Below, in pieces: positions 6,540 through 15,430 of a stretch of 41,604 nt of DNA; positions within the stretch are counted from its first letter, which is position 1, and each line of letters starts with the position of its first letter. The notes beneath the pieces are model-generated. The model did no database searches, was not told where the DNA came from, and saw only the letters and a program-made list of their open reading frames with translations. Location of the stretch: positions 1-41,604 of IMG/VR virus record IMGVR_UViG_3300005577_000014; one strand, given 5' to 3'. The translations under genes were made by a program, and so were the position numbers. Source of the DNA: a virus.

Positions 6540-7073
6540 ATGCAAACCACACTGAATCAAATCCGCGCCAAATTTCCCTGCAAATCTGGATGGGAAAAAC
6601 TGTTGCGCTACTTGGGCAAAACCCAAGCTGACGACGAACCTATCAACATTGCAACCATCATTGATAGTAACGGGCTGGATGATGCAATTTGGTCATTGCG
6701 CGCCGTAGAAGGTCATGACAAAGAAATCCGCTTGTTCGCTGTGTTTTGTGCGCGGCAAGTTGAACATTTGATGACCGATGAGCGCAGCAAAGCGGCACTT
6801 GTTGCGGCAGAAGATTACGCAAACGGGCGAATCGATAAAACCCAACTCGATGCCGCCGCCGATGCCGCCGATGCCGCCTATGCCGATGCCGCCGCCGATG
6901 CCGCCGCCGATGCCGCCTATGCCGCCGCCGCCTATGCCGCCGCCTATGCCGCCGCCTATGCCGCCGCCGATGCCGCCGCCGATGCCGCCGCCGATGCCGC
7001 CGCCGATGCCGCCTATGCCCGTGGCGCACAAGAGAAAGAATTGCGCCGCATTTGCGCAAAGTGTTATAGTTAA
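6540..7073 (+). CDS. hypothetical protein with Asp/Ala/Tyr repeat tract (177 aa)
   Basis: The ATG follows GGGAGG by nine bases, behind promoter P3. Residues 1-100 are an ordinary globular-looking, mostly helical domain. Residues 104-160 are only Asp, Ala and Tyr in units of DAA, DAAA or YAAA, followed by a short charged C-terminus with two Cys. The repeat should form an Ala-rich helix with Asp or Tyr every third or fourth position. Proteins ending in such repeats occur in other phages and prophages, but I know of no function for them. Other frames of the repeat give long Pro/Met and Gly/Ile shadows that are not genes. Confidence 0.75.
   Translation: MQTTLNQIRAKFPCKSGWEKLLRYLGKTQADDEPINIATIIDSNGLDDAIWSLRAVEGHDKEIRLFAVFCARQVEHLMTDERSKAALVAAEDYANGRIDKTQLDAAADAADAAYADAAADAAADAAYAAAAYAAAYAAAYAAADAAADAAADAAADAAYARGAQEKELRRICAKCYS
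6849..7019 (+). repeat. trinucleotide-based coding repeat (GAT/TAT/GCC)
   Basis: Fifty-seven consecutive codons use only GAT, TAT and GCC, arranged as 9- and 12-base units. There is no synonymous variation at any Ala codon, which points to recent expansion by slippage or recombination. All units are multiples of three, so length changes keep the frame. Confidence 0.9.
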
Positions 7074-7310
7074 ATCGTTGTTTGACAGGCGCATACCAAA
7101 GCGCTAATTGTCCCGGTAATGCGCTCCTGGGGAATGCAGTAGCGCCAACGAACCAAAGAGGCATGATATGTGACAGTCTGAGTTAAAACTGATGACACAC
7201 TTGCTAAACTTCGGAGCAAGAGAGTAACGCCCCTGTGCAGTGGATGACACAGGGGCGTTTTTCATTGTGCGTTACAATTCACGGCATCAACACTAACCAA
7301 TGCGTTACAG
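7074..7310 (+). other. 237-base untranslated stretch, possible small RNA or leader
   Basis: No coding frame is convincing. TTGACA at 7082-7087 is a possible -35 box, but the matching -10 (TAATTG, 7105) is weak. A small hairpin CTTGCT/AGCAAG (7200-7220) is followed by the strong terminator at 7227-7263. A short transcript ending at that terminator, or a long leader of the terminase operon, are both possible. Confidence 0.35.
7227..7263 (+). terminator. strong intrinsic terminator
   Basis: An 11-base-pair stem, ACGCCCCTGTG (7227-7237) with CACAGGGGCGT (7248-7258), has a 10-base loop and is followed by TTTTT. It insulates the late structural genes from the upstream regulated genes. TACAAT at 7273-7278 could be the -10 of a late promoter, but no -35 box is seen. 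Confidence 0.9.
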
Positions 7311-8933
7311 ATGCCTATCCCTTTCCCGTTCAACTTCAAGAGCCCCGACTATCGCGCCGTCATTGAATGGCGAGTAGAACGGCTGGCGCGCATTCGTGAA
7401 GATGCCGCCAAAGACCCGACTGCTATACCCAAGCTGCGTGCGTACTACAAAGAGAACATAGCGCAGTTCATTATCGATTGGGGCATGACGTATGACCCGC
7501 GAAACATTGATATCGGCCTGTCCCCAATCGTGCCGTTCATCCTCTTCCCGCGCCAGGAAGAATGCGTACAGTGGATCATCGAGCGATGGAAGGCGCGAGA
7601 GTCGGGCGTTATTCCTAAATCCCGCGATGTGGGTATGTCATGGCTCCTGTTAGCCACAGATGCCAGCTTGGGCATGACACACAACAATATGGCTATTGGC
7701 TACGGTTCGCGCAAAGAGGAATACGTAGATAACAGTAAGGACCGCAAGTCACTGTTCTGGAAACTGCGTTTTTATTTGCAGTACGTGCCGCGTGAGTTCA
7801 CAGGCGGATTCAACGAGAAAGAACACGCAGCACACAAGCGCGTCATCATCCCGTCAACCAATAGCATCTTCACAGGTGAAGCGGGTGATAACATCGGGCG
7901 CGGTGACCGCACCACAAAATACAACGTTGACGAAGCGGCGCACATCGAGCGTGCATCCTTACTTGACGCATCCTTGTCGGCTACTACCAATTGCCGCATT
8001 GACGTATCAAGTGCTAACGGTATGGACAACCCGTTCGCTGAAAAGGTGCATAGCTTTCCTTCGCATCGCGTCTTCTGGTTTCGCTGGCAAGATGATCCGC
8101 GCAAGGATGAAGCTTGGTACGCAAAGATTTGCGCGAACGTAGATGACCCAACGGTTATCGCGCAAGAGATTGATATCGACTTCAATTCTTCCAAGGATCA
8201 TCAACTTATCCCGTCCGCATGGGTTCTCGCGGCAATCGATGCTCATGTGAAGCTCAATCTGCAACCGCAGGGCATGCGCTATGGCGCATTGGACGTTGCT
8301 GACCAGGGCAAGGATAAAAACGCCTTTGCAGCGCGCTACGGCTTTATGTTGTTAGGTATTGATGAATGGTCGGGTAAGGACAGTGACACGTTCGCCACTG
8401 CTGACAGAGCCGTAGATAATTGTGACAAGCTGGGGCTCAAGGAATTTAAGTTTGACGCTGATGGTATCGGGGCAGGTATTCGCGGGGACGTGCGCGTCAT
8501 CAATGAGCGCAAAGAGCGGCAAGGCAATGCCATCAACGCTATACCGTACAAAGGATCGGGTGAAGTGGTTGACGCCGACAAGCCGTATATCACTGTGATG
8601 GGCGAGAAAGATAAGCTCAATCGCAGCAACCAAGATATGTTTGCGAACCGCAAGGCCCAAGAGTGGTGGCGCTTGCGTATGCGCTTCCAAAAAACCTTCC
8701 GTTGGGTGACGATGGGGATTGTGTGCCAGCCTAGTGAGATAATCAGCATTCCCAGCAACATGAAAGGGGTGCAGGCGCTGCAAGCTGAATTGAGCCAGCC
8801 AACGTTTAACAAGAACGGAAGCGGACAAATTCTAGTGAACAAGCAACCGCCAGGCACGCGCTCACCAAACAAAGCCGATGCTGTGGTTATGGTCTACTCG
8901 ATTGATAAACAAACTAAAGGTACGTTCGACTAA
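7311..8933 (+). CDS. terL: terminase large subunit
   Basis: The 540-residue packaging motor has both expected domains. The ATPase part shows a variant Walker A, KSRDVGMSW (103-111), and Walker B ending D207-E208 (NVDEAAH). The nuclease part shows LDVADQG (D328, D331), FDADGIGAG (about 382-390) and a C-terminal Asp in KADAVVM, the RNase H-like metal site. It translocates DNA into the prohead and cuts it. The ribosome binding site is weak. It heads the head-gene run and follows the terminator at 7227-7263. Family call is firm (Terminase_6-like). Confidence 0.93.
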   Translation: MPIPFPFNFKSPDYRAVIEWRVERLARIREDAAKDPTAIPKLRAYYKENIAQFIIDWGMTYDPRNIDIGLSPIVPFILFPRQEECVQWIIERWKARESGVIPKSRDVGMSWLLLATDASLGMTHNNMAIGYGSRKEEYVDNSKDRKSLFWKLRFYLQYVPREFTGGFNEKEHAAHKRVIIPSTNSIFTGEAGDNIGRGDRTTKYNVDEAAHIERASLLDASLSATTNCRIDVSSANGMDNPFAEKVHSFPSHRVFWFRWQDDPRKDEAWYAKICANVDDPTVIAQEIDIDFNSSKDHQLIPSAWVLAAIDAHVKLNLQPQGMRYGALDVADQGKDKNAFAARYGFMLLGIDEWSGKDSDTFATADRAVDNCDKLGLKEFKFDADGIGAGIRGDVRVINERKERQGNAINAIPYKGSGEVVDADKPYITVMGEKDKLNRSNQDMFANRKAQEWWRLRMRFQKTFRWVTMGIVCQPSEIISIPSNMKGVQALQAELSQPTFNKNGSGQILVNKQPPGTRSPNKADAVVMVYSIDKQTKGTFD

Positions 8934-8942
8934 GGAAATGAC

Positions 8943-10583
8943 ATGATTAAAAAATTGATTACATGGTTGTTTGATGTTCATATCGTCCCACTGCCGCAAC
9001 AAGATGAAGCGCGCAAAGTAAAACCTGGCGTGTTCGGGTTCCCGCTTCCGAGTGCGACCGACGAGGAAGCTAATCGCATCGCCATGGCAAACAAGCGGCT
9101 CATTGAATGGCAAAAGCAAATGCCTATGCCGATGGCTCGCCCACGTGAGCGCATGGCTAACGCAATGGATAGCGATGACGTGTTTATCGAAACGCCATAC
9201 GGCACGGAAGACGTGTCGGCTGTGATGCAGGAAGATAACGACAACGACGAATTCATTAACATTAAGCGCGCCTTTGCCTCGCAATATGTGCCGATGAGTC
9301 AAGAACTGCTTGATTGGTATGCGGGGCAAGGTTTCATTGGCTATCAGATTGCCGCGATCATTTCCCAGCACTGGCTTGTGCAGAAAGCGTGCGCAATGCC
9401 AGCGCGTGACGCTGTGCGCAAAGGCTATGACGTTGTGACCGAAGACGGCGAAGAGCTTACGCCTGACATGATGAAGATTGTTCGCCGTCTGGATAAAGAA
9501 TTCAAACTCGTTGACAACATGAAGGAGCTTGTCACAAAGGGACGCATCTTCGGCATCCGCATTGCCATGTTCAAAATAGAAACGGGTGATGAGGCAGCGG
9601 ATGAAGAGTTCTACAAGAACCCGTTCAATCTCGATTACATCAAGCCGGGTAGCTATAAGGGCATTAGCCAAATCGACCCGTATTGGATTGTCCCGATGAT
9701 GGACATTGAAAGTAATAGCGATCCTTCCAACATCAATTTCTATGAGCCTACGTGGTGGCAGGTCAATGGCAAGTTGTATCACCGTTCGCACTTGATTATT
9801 TATCGCCATGGCACCCTTGTGGACATCAACAAGCCTGCCTATCTCTACGGTGGTATCAGCGTGCCTCAGATGATCGCAGAGCGCGTATATGGATCAGAGC
9901 GCACAGCCAATGAAGGCCCGTTGCTCACGATGACCAAGCGAACCGGCATTTTTAAGACTGACCTTACACAGGCGACGGCGAACTATGATCGCTTCAGTGC
10001 AAAGGTACAGGCCATGTCGGCATTGGCTAACAACTACGCTACTCGCGTGCTTGGTGAAGATGATGAATACAATCAATTTGACACTGCGCTTGCCGATGTT
10101 GATTCAGTCATCATGACGCAGTATCAGCTTGTTGCTGCAATCGCTGGCGTTATTTCCACAAAGCTGCTGATGACGCAACCAAAAGGCTTCAACGCAACCG
10201 GTGATTACGAAGAGGGTGTTTATCACGAAGAGTTGGACACTGTTCAAAACAATGACATGACGCCGCTGGCCGAACGTCATTACGCTATCCTGCTGCGTTC
10301 GTGCCTACCTGAAGCGTTGAATACCGATGAGAACCGCGATTTGATCCTGACAGTTAAATGGCGACCACTCGATACCCCGACTGCTAAGGAACTGGCGGAT
10401 ACGCAGCTTGTTGAAGCCCAACGCGACGCGGCGCTGATGCAAACAGGCGCTATTGATGCATACGATATCCGGGAGCGCTTGAGTCGCGACAAAAACAGCG
10501 GTTATAGCGGAATTGAGATTGTTGAACGTCCTGACGAAGAGGATAGCAATGGCGACCCGTCGCAAACTAACACCGAAATTTAA
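8943..10583 (+). CDS. portal protein (DUF1073 / HI1409-like)
   Basis: The 546-residue protein lies between the large terminase and the head morphogenesis gene, the expected place for a portal. The region ISQHWLVQKACAMPARDAVR (about 138-157), where DNA-clip and stem packing elements start, and the Trp/Tyr-rich FYEPTWWQVNGKLYH (about 266-280) resemble DUF1073-type portals. The N-terminal 100 residues are charged and poorly conserved in appearance; the C-terminus is acidic. The portal forms the dodecameric DNA channel at one capsid vertex. AAGGA precedes the ATG. It overlaps the next gene by 35 bases. Confidence 0.85.
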   Translation: MIKKLITWLFDVHIVPLPQQDEARKVKPGVFGFPLPSATDEEANRIAMANKRLIEWQKQMPMPMARPRERMANAMDSDDVFIETPYGTEDVSAVMQEDNDNDEFINIKRAFASQYVPMSQELLDWYAGQGFIGYQIAAIISQHWLVQKACAMPARDAVRKGYDVVTEDGEELTPDMMKIVRRLDKEFKLVDNMKELVTKGRIFGIRIAMFKIETGDEAADEEFYKNPFNLDYIKPGSYKGISQIDPYWIVPMMDIESNSDPSNINFYEPTWWQVNGKLYHRSHLIIYRHGTLVDINKPAYLYGGISVPQMIAERVYGSERTANEGPLLTMTKRTGIFKTDLTQATANYDRFSAKVQAMSALANNYATRVLGEDDEYNQFDTALADVDSVIMTQYQLVAAIAGVISTKLLMTQPKGFNATGDYEEGVYHEELDTVQNNDMTPLAERHYAILLRSCLPEALNTDENRDLILTVKWRPLDTPTAKELADTQLVEAQRDAALMQTGAIDAYDIRERLSRDKNSGYSGIEIVERPDEEDSNGDPSQTNTEI

Positions 10584-11424
10584 TCAACCAGTTGCCAAGG
10601 GCGGCATTCTCAGCCCGGCGCTGTCACAAGCTGGTTGGTTTGAAACGCAGTTGCGCAAGCTGATTTATCCGATGATGGACGAAGCGGAAAAGGAAATTAA
10701 AGCTTTGTTCGCTAGCCCTGCTGCCGATGTGTTGGAAGATGGAACAGTGGTGGCACAGGATGAATCTTTCACGGAAAAGGTTGCGCGTTTGATGAAGAAC
10801 TTGACCGGTAAATATTCATCACTGTTCGACATTGCTGCACCAAGCATCGCTAGTGAATTCGTGCAGCGTGGTGACCGTCACGCGAAGTCAACGCTAAAGG
10901 GTTCACTGTCCGATCTGTCAGGCAAGATCAGCATCAATCACGAAGCGATGCCTCCAGCGCTGAAGGAAACACTGCAAGCTAGCGTGCAGCAATCCGTAGG
11001 GTTGATTAAGCGTGTACCGCTTGACTACCTGGGGCAATTGCAAGGTGATGTGATGCGAGCTATTACAACTGGCGCAGGACTTGAGGATGTGCAGAAATCT
11101 TTGGCGGAACGAAAAGTTGTAATGCGTAATTGGGTCCACAATACATCGCTCGATCAGACTCGCAAGATTTACAACACCACTACATCAAAGCGCATGCAGG
11201 CTGTTGGTTTGCAGCGCTTTGAATGGGTGCATGTTGGCGGCTCTGTGCATCCACGCGAGTATCATAAAAAGCCAGTTAGTCAGGGTGGATTGAACGGCGG
11301 TATTTATTCGTTTGATGACTTGCCGATCATTGATGAAAAGACGGGGCAACGTGGCTTACCCGGGGATGCTATCAATTGCCATTGTACAATGCGCCCCATC
11401 GTTGAATTTAACACGGGAGATTAA
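10549..11424 (+). CDS. head morphogenesis protein (SPP1 gp7 / Mu gpF-like)
   Basis: The start at 10549 follows GAGG and overlaps the portal gene; an upstream in-frame start at 10513 has no support. The 291-residue product ends with the family signature: VHVGGSVHPREYH, then PGDAINCHCTMRP, the conserved G-x-x-x-x-C-x-C segment of phage Mu gpF/SPP1 gp7 proteins. Such minor head proteins associate with the portal and affect early DNA ejection or capsid assembly. The N-terminal part is helical. It fits between portal and protease. Confidence 0.88.
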   Translation: MATRRKLTPKFNQPVAKGGILSPALSQAGWFETQLRKLIYPMMDEAEKEIKALFASPAADVLEDGTVVAQDESFTEKVARLMKNLTGKYSSLFDIAAPSIASEFVQRGDRHAKSTLKGSLSDLSGKISINHEAMPPALKETLQASVQQSVGLIKRVPLDYLGQLQGDVMRAITTGAGLEDVQKSLAERKVVMRNWVHNTSLDQTRKIYNTTTSKRMQAVGLQRFEWVHVGGSVHPREYHKKPVSQGGLNGGIYSFDDLPIIDEKTGQRGLPGDAINCHCTMRPIVEFNTGD

Positions 11425-11426
11425 TC

Positions 11427-12743
11427 GTGCCACTACTCAAAGGCAACAGCAAAGAAATCATTTCAAAGAACATTGCCACGCTGGTTAATGAGGGCTACAA
11501 GCGAGACCAGGCCGTGGCGATTGCCTACAGCACGGCACAAGACGAAACTGGAACAGCCCGCGCTGTGGACATGAACGGTTTTGTCGAGGTGAAACGCAAC
11601 CCAATTTCTCGCGTGGGCGTGTTCGATTACTTGGGCCGCAATCTCAGTGTCACGTTCGCTCCCGACGGCACAGAATTGGGACCAGCGCCTGACCCTAACA
11701 AGCTCTACAAAGTTTATCGTCCTGCCGAAGAACTCAGCGCGCCGGAAACCATCGAGTCATTTAAATTGGTCCCATGGATCATTGACCATACGATGCTTGG
11801 TAATGGCAAACGATTGACGCCAACTGACCAAATTAATATCGGTGGCGTCACTGGCGAAGATGTGTTTTTCGAAGAAGATACTTTGTATTCGAATCTGAAA
11901 ATGTTCTCCCGCTCATTACAAGAGGCAATTGACCAGGGGAAAATTGAATTATCATTAGGTTATCGCTGCATTTATGTACGTGAACCCGGTGTATTTAACG
12001 GGCAAGCTTATGATTATGTGCAACGGTCCATGAGAGGGAATCACCTGGCAAGTGTCGATGATGGTCGAATGGGTGAGACCGTAGCAGTGCTAGACCATCA
12101 AGACAAACTTAATTTCACTTTTGACGCAAAGGACGTACAAACCATGACCCCTGAACAAATCCAAGCGCTTCAACAGTTGGCCGCTCTGATGGGCGTTCTT
12201 CAGCCTCTGATGGAGCAAGCAACCGCGACCGCCGCAGCGGCTGCAACTGCGGCTGGTCCCGATGACCAGGGCGCACCGGCTGATGGTGATACTCCGCCTG
12301 CCGCAGCGCCGCCGACCGAAGATGAGGACGAAGAAAAGGACAAAAAGCCTGACTCCGCCGCTCCCAATCCGGCACGCACCGATGCTGCCGATGAGGACGA
12401 CGAAGATAAGGAAAAGAAACAGGCCGAAGCAATGGATGCCGCTGTGGCAAAGCAACTGCCGCAACTCATCAAGCAAATTGCATCACGTGATGCAATGGTG
12501 AAGCGCGCTGTACCATTCGTCGGTGCGTTCGACCATTCGGCCATGACCGAACAGCAAGCCGCAGCTTACATCTGCAAAAAGCTTGGCATTCAAGCCGCCA
12601 AGGGGACCGAAGCCGCAAGCGTGAATGCATATCTTCACAATCGCCCTGTGCCGACTCCTGGCAAACTGCGCAAGTTTGCCGACACTACCGATTCCAAGGA
12701 TGGCAAGGGCGCGAATGCCGTTGACGCCTGGGCCACCAAGTAA
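11427..12743 (+). CDS. head maturation protease with scaffold tail (DUF2213-like)
   Basis: A GTG start at 11427 follows GGGAGA. Residues 1-42 (KGNSKEIISKNIATLVNEGY) form a short module seen at the start of many phage structural proteins. Residues about 50-230 match DUF2213-type prohead proteases. Residues about 240-345 are Ala/Pro and then Asp/Glu/Lys-rich with coiled-coil character, as in a scaffold. A helical, basic end follows. The protein probably both nucleates capsid assembly and then cleaves the scaffold. Catalytic residues were not assigned with confidence. It sits just before the decoration and capsid genes. Confidence 0.8.
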   Translation: MPLLKGNSKEIISKNIATLVNEGYKRDQAVAIAYSTAQDETGTARAVDMNGFVEVKRNPISRVGVFDYLGRNLSVTFAPDGTELGPAPDPNKLYKVYRPAEELSAPETIESFKLVPWIIDHTMLGNGKRLTPTDQINIGGVTGEDVFFEEDTLYSNLKMFSRSLQEAIDQGKIELSLGYRCIYVREPGVFNGQAYDYVQRSMRGNHLASVDDGRMGETVAVLDHQDKLNFTFDAKDVQTMTPEQIQALQQLAALMGVLQPLMEQATATAAAAATAAGPDDQGAPADGDTPPAAAPPTEDEDEEKDKKPDSAAPNPARTDAADEDDEDKEKKQAEAMDAAVAKQLPQLIKQIASRDAMVKRAVPFVGAFDHSAMTEQQAAAYICKKLGIQAAKGTEAASVNAYLHNRPVPTPGKLRKFADTTDSKDGKGANAVDAWATK

Positions 12744-12771
12744 TCAATTCAACTGAAAAGGAGTAACACAC

Positions 12772-13278
12772 ATGAGCGGTCCTCAATCTATTGTTCGCTA
12801 CGATCAAGCGTTCGGCATTGTCGGTGAAGCTGACCTTACCGGCCCGCATCGCATCGAGCCCGGCATTATCTTGTCGCCTGACGCAACCAATAACGTTATT
12901 GGTCGTCTGTTCACTCAAAATCAAGCAGGCGTGTGGCGTGCTGGCGATCCGGACACTGCCGGTCTGCGTTCGGCAATTCTGGTTTATCCGAAGGAATACG
13001 CACTGCGTGGCGATGGCGTGGAAGTTCTCAACCCGTCCATGCTGCTGCCCAACAATGCAAACGGTCAGTTCCTGACGATGGGATTTGTCACCATCGCTCT
13101 GCCTGCCGCTATCGATATAGGTTCGCGTTTGATCTACGCACAAGCAACCGGCATCATTTCCGGTCTCGCTAACGGTGCATCGGTCCCTGCCGGTTCTGCG
13201 CCGGTGCCTAATGGCTTCGTTGATCGCTTTGCCGCAGTGTCGGGCCAACTGGTTGTGCGTGCTCGCCTGACCAACTAA
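12772..13278 (+). CDS. capsid decoration / structural cement protein
   Basis: The 168-residue protein has a strong ribosome binding site (AAGGAG) and lies between the protease/scaffold and the major capsid gene. It is Gly/Ala/Val-rich with alternating beta-strand patterns, as in head-stabilising cement proteins of this virion type. It would bind outside the mature capsid. The assignment depends mainly on position and composition. Confidence 0.7.
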   Translation: MSGPQSIVRYDQAFGIVGEADLTGPHRIEPGIILSPDATNNVIGRLFTQNQAGVWRAGDPDTAGLRSAILVYPKEYALRGDGVEVLNPSMLLPNNANGQFLTMGFVTIALPAAIDIGSRLIYAQATGIISGLANGASVPAGSAPVPNGFVDRFAAVSGQLVVRARLTN

Positions 13279-13299
13279 TTACGAAAGGTACAAAATCAA

Positions 13300-14499
13300 A
13301 TGAAGCTGAATATCACTCACCTGTCGCCTATTCACTCGCACCTGTTCGGTTCGCAGTTGAAGAGCAAGGGTCCGCTGCGTATCACCGCAGAGCAAATCAC
13401 AGGAACCGCTGTTGCCGCGCTGCGTCGTTACGGCGTCAATCTGGACCAGCATACCGTTGAGCAAATGCATGCGTTTGCGACGGACAACGCAGAGCGCGCA
13501 AACCAGATGGCCGATGCGATGGACAGCAACAACCTGTCGCCGTTCGCTGGTGGTCTGCCGACCCTCAATCCTGTCACCATCGGAACCCCGATTCAGTTCC
13601 TGCAAACGTGGCTCCCTGGCATCGTCCACATTCTGACTGCTGCGCGCAAGGCTGACTTGCTGGTCGGTGTGTCCACAGTGGGTGCTTGGGAAGATGAACA
13701 AGTGGTCCAACAATACGTTGAGCCGTCTGGTCGTGCAGCGATCTACCAAGACCATACCAATGTGCCGCTGACCTCCTGGAACCCGGCATTCGATTGGCGC
13801 ACTGTGATTCGCTTCGAACTTGGTTTCAATGTCGGCAAGCTGGAAGCTGCACGCGCTGCACGCATGCGTGTGGACACTGCTGCTGAAAAGCGCACTGCTG
13901 TTGCTGATGCGATGGAAATCTCGCGCAACCGCGTGGCGTTCTACGGCTACAACGACGGTGCTAACCGTACCTACGGTCTGTTCAACGATCCGTCGCTGCC
14001 CGCATACGTTACCGTGCCGAACGGTGCCGCAGGTTCGCCCCTGTGGAAAAACAAGACCTTCAACGAAATCACCGCCGACATGCGCGTGTGGCTGTCCACT
14101 CTGCGCATTAACTCGTTGGAACGTGTTGACCCCAAGAGCACGCCGATTGTGTTTGCTCTGCCGTCGCAAGCCGTTGATTACCTGTCCGTTACCAACGGCA
14201 TCGGTAGCCAATCGGCAATGCAATGGCTGAAGGAAAACTACCCCAACGTGCGTGTCGAATCCGCCCCTGAATTCAATGACGCCAACGGCGGCGCATCGGC
14301 AGCGTATATCTACGCCGAAAGCATCACTGACGGCGTATCGAGCGATGACGGCGCAGTGTTCGCACAGCTTATCCCGGCCAAGTTCCAACCCCTTGGTGTG
14401 GAGCAAAAGGCAAAGGGTTACGTGGAAGACTTCACCAACGCAACCGCAGGCATCATGTGCAAGCGCCCGTTCGCAGTTTATCGCGCAACTGGCATTTAA
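13300..14499 (+). CDS. major capsid protein (DUF2184-like)
   Basis: The 399-residue product is the expected size and position for the major capsid protein, with GAAAGG upstream of the ATG. Features of the DUF2184 type include LTAARKADLLVGVSTVGAWE (about 108-127), a Trp/Tyr-rich central domain, and an acidic, Gly-rich C-terminal part ending in MCKRPFAVYRATG. Codon use is more strongly biased than in neighbours (for example CTG for Leu and CGT/CGC for Arg), which fits very high expression. An intrinsic terminator follows directly, a common arrangement for capsid genes. Confidence 0.88.
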   Translation: MKLNITHLSPIHSHLFGSQLKSKGPLRITAEQITGTAVAALRRYGVNLDQHTVEQMHAFATDNAERANQMADAMDSNNLSPFAGGLPTLNPVTIGTPIQFLQTWLPGIVHILTAARKADLLVGVSTVGAWEDEQVVQQYVEPSGRAAIYQDHTNVPLTSWNPAFDWRTVIRFELGFNVGKLEAARAARMRVDTAAEKRTAVADAMEISRNRVAFYGYNDGANRTYGLFNDPSLPAYVTVPNGAAGSPLWKNKTFNEITADMRVWLSTLRINSLERVDPKSTPIVFALPSQAVDYLSVTNGIGSQSAMQWLKENYPNVRVESAPEFNDANGGASAAYIYAESITDGVSSDDGAVFAQLIPAKFQPLGVEQKAKGYVEDFTNATAGIMCKRPFAVYRATGI

Positions 14500-14525
14500 T
14501 TCGATAAGTTAAAGTCGGGTTACAA

Positions 14526-14560
14526 TGGGGATGTCCTTTGTTGGATGTCCCCATTTTTAT
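14526..14560 (+). terminator. intrinsic terminator after the capsid gene
   Basis: TGGGGATGTCC (14526-14536) pairs with GGATGTCCCCA (14543-14553), an 11-base-pair stem with two G-U pairs, followed by TTTTTATT. Partial termination here would set capsid mRNA above downstream head-tail genes. Confidence 0.85.
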
Positions 14561-14581
14561 TGACCAATAGGAGAACTAGCA

Positions 14582-14980
14582 ATGTCCAAATACGTTTATT
14601 CCCGTCTGTCCAATTCGCAAGCGTACACCGGTTGGGCATCGGGCGGCGCTGACCTGCCGCAAGTTACAAAAGAAGTTTTCATCGAAGGCGGCGCGCATGT
14701 CGCAAACAAAAATCTGATTACTCCTCAAGGTGTGGTCACTACTGTTACTGATGAAGATGCCGAATGGCTGGCGCTGCATCCGATCTTCCAAATTCACAAA
14801 GAAAACGGATACGTCACTATCGAAAACGCAAAGGGCGATATCGATAAGGTTGTTGCCGATCTGAATGGCAATGACCCGTCTGCCCCACTGACCCCCAACG
14901 ACGTGACCAACGAAGTTCCTGAAGTCGATGGGGCAAAACCTGAAGTGGTGAATTCGTCGGGCAAGCCCGCCAAAAAATAA
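14582..14980 (+). CDS. hypothetical virion-associated protein (132 aa)
   Basis: The start ATG at 14582 follows AGGAGAAC. The first 75 residues look like a small beta-rich domain; residues 80-132 are Asp/Asn/Pro-rich and then Lys-rich, probably disordered. Its position between capsid and connector genes suggests a minor head protein or head fibre, without sequence proof. Confidence 0.7.
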   Translation: MSKYVYSRLSNSQAYTGWASGGADLPQVTKEVFIEGGAHVANKNLITPQGVVTTVTDEDAEWLALHPIFQIHKENGYVTIENAKGDIDKVVADLNGNDPSAPLTPNDVTNEVPEVDGAKPEVVNSSGKPAKK

Positions 14981-14992
14981 GGAGTAACGGAA

Positions 14993-15430
14993 ATGGCACA
15001 GCATACATTCGATGCTGTTCTATTCCGGGCGCAATGCGCAGGCTTCGCAGATGAAACGAAATACCCGGATGAACTTTTGTCCGGGTATTTTGACATTGCG
15101 AGGTGCTATATATCGGAATGGGACAATCCAGTTTTAAACGGTAAGTGTTTGCAATTGGCGTTGAACTTGGTAACTGCACAAATTGCTTACATCAATGCGC
15201 AAATTGCCAACGGTACTTACGCCCCTGGCACAGTAACAGGCACAAGCGTTGGCAGCGTTAGCGTTAGCTTCACCACGCCGCCGAGTAAAGGTAATTGGCA
15301 ATATTGGTTGAACCTGACGCCTTACGGGCAGCAATTGCTGGCGTTGCTCAAGATGGTCAGTGCTGGCGGATTCATTTTCAACGGACGGCCTGAGCAAAGT
15401 TCGTTCCGCAAAGTGGGAGGGCGCTGGTAA
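14993..15430 (+). CDS. head-tail connector, DUF4054-like
   Basis: This 145-residue protein has the pattern of DUF4054 proteins: an N-terminal helical half starting with an F..L(F).A..P/F.. segment and a hydrophobic LNLVTAQIAYI helix (about 56-66). A Gly/Ser/Thr linker then leads to a C-terminal segment LTPYGQQLLALLKMVSAGGF typical of phage adaptor-type proteins. It probably forms the adaptor ring below the portal. It starts after GGAGTAACGG and its stop overlaps the next ATG. Confidence 0.75.
   Translation: MAQHTFDAVLFRAQCAGFADETKYPDELLSGYFDIARCYISEWDNPVLNGKCLQLALNLVTAQIAYINAQIANGTYAPGTVTGTSVGSVSVSFTTPPSKGNWQYWLNLTPYGQQLLALLKMVSAGGFIFNGRPEQSSFRKVGGRW

Noticed and set aside
6849-7019. Possible CRISPR-like repeat array
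   Set aside because: Units are 9-12 bases, contiguous, without unique spacers, and lie inside a coding frame.
6658-7164. Gly/Ile-, Arg/His- and Pro/Met-repeat proteins in other frames of the trinucleotide array
   Set aside because: These are shadows of the GAT/GCC/TAT repeat; only the plus-strand frame from 6540 has a promoter, ribosome binding site and non-repeat domain.
8862-9809. Long minus-strand open frame (315 codons) opposite the portal gene
   Set aside because: It is the antisense of a well-supported portal gene, with no ribosome binding site and His/Arg-rich composition typical of shadow frames.
13279-14406. 375-codon minus-strand open frame opposite the major capsid gene
   Set aside because: Strong codon bias of the capsid gene creates open antisense frames; no start signal and no plausible protein features.
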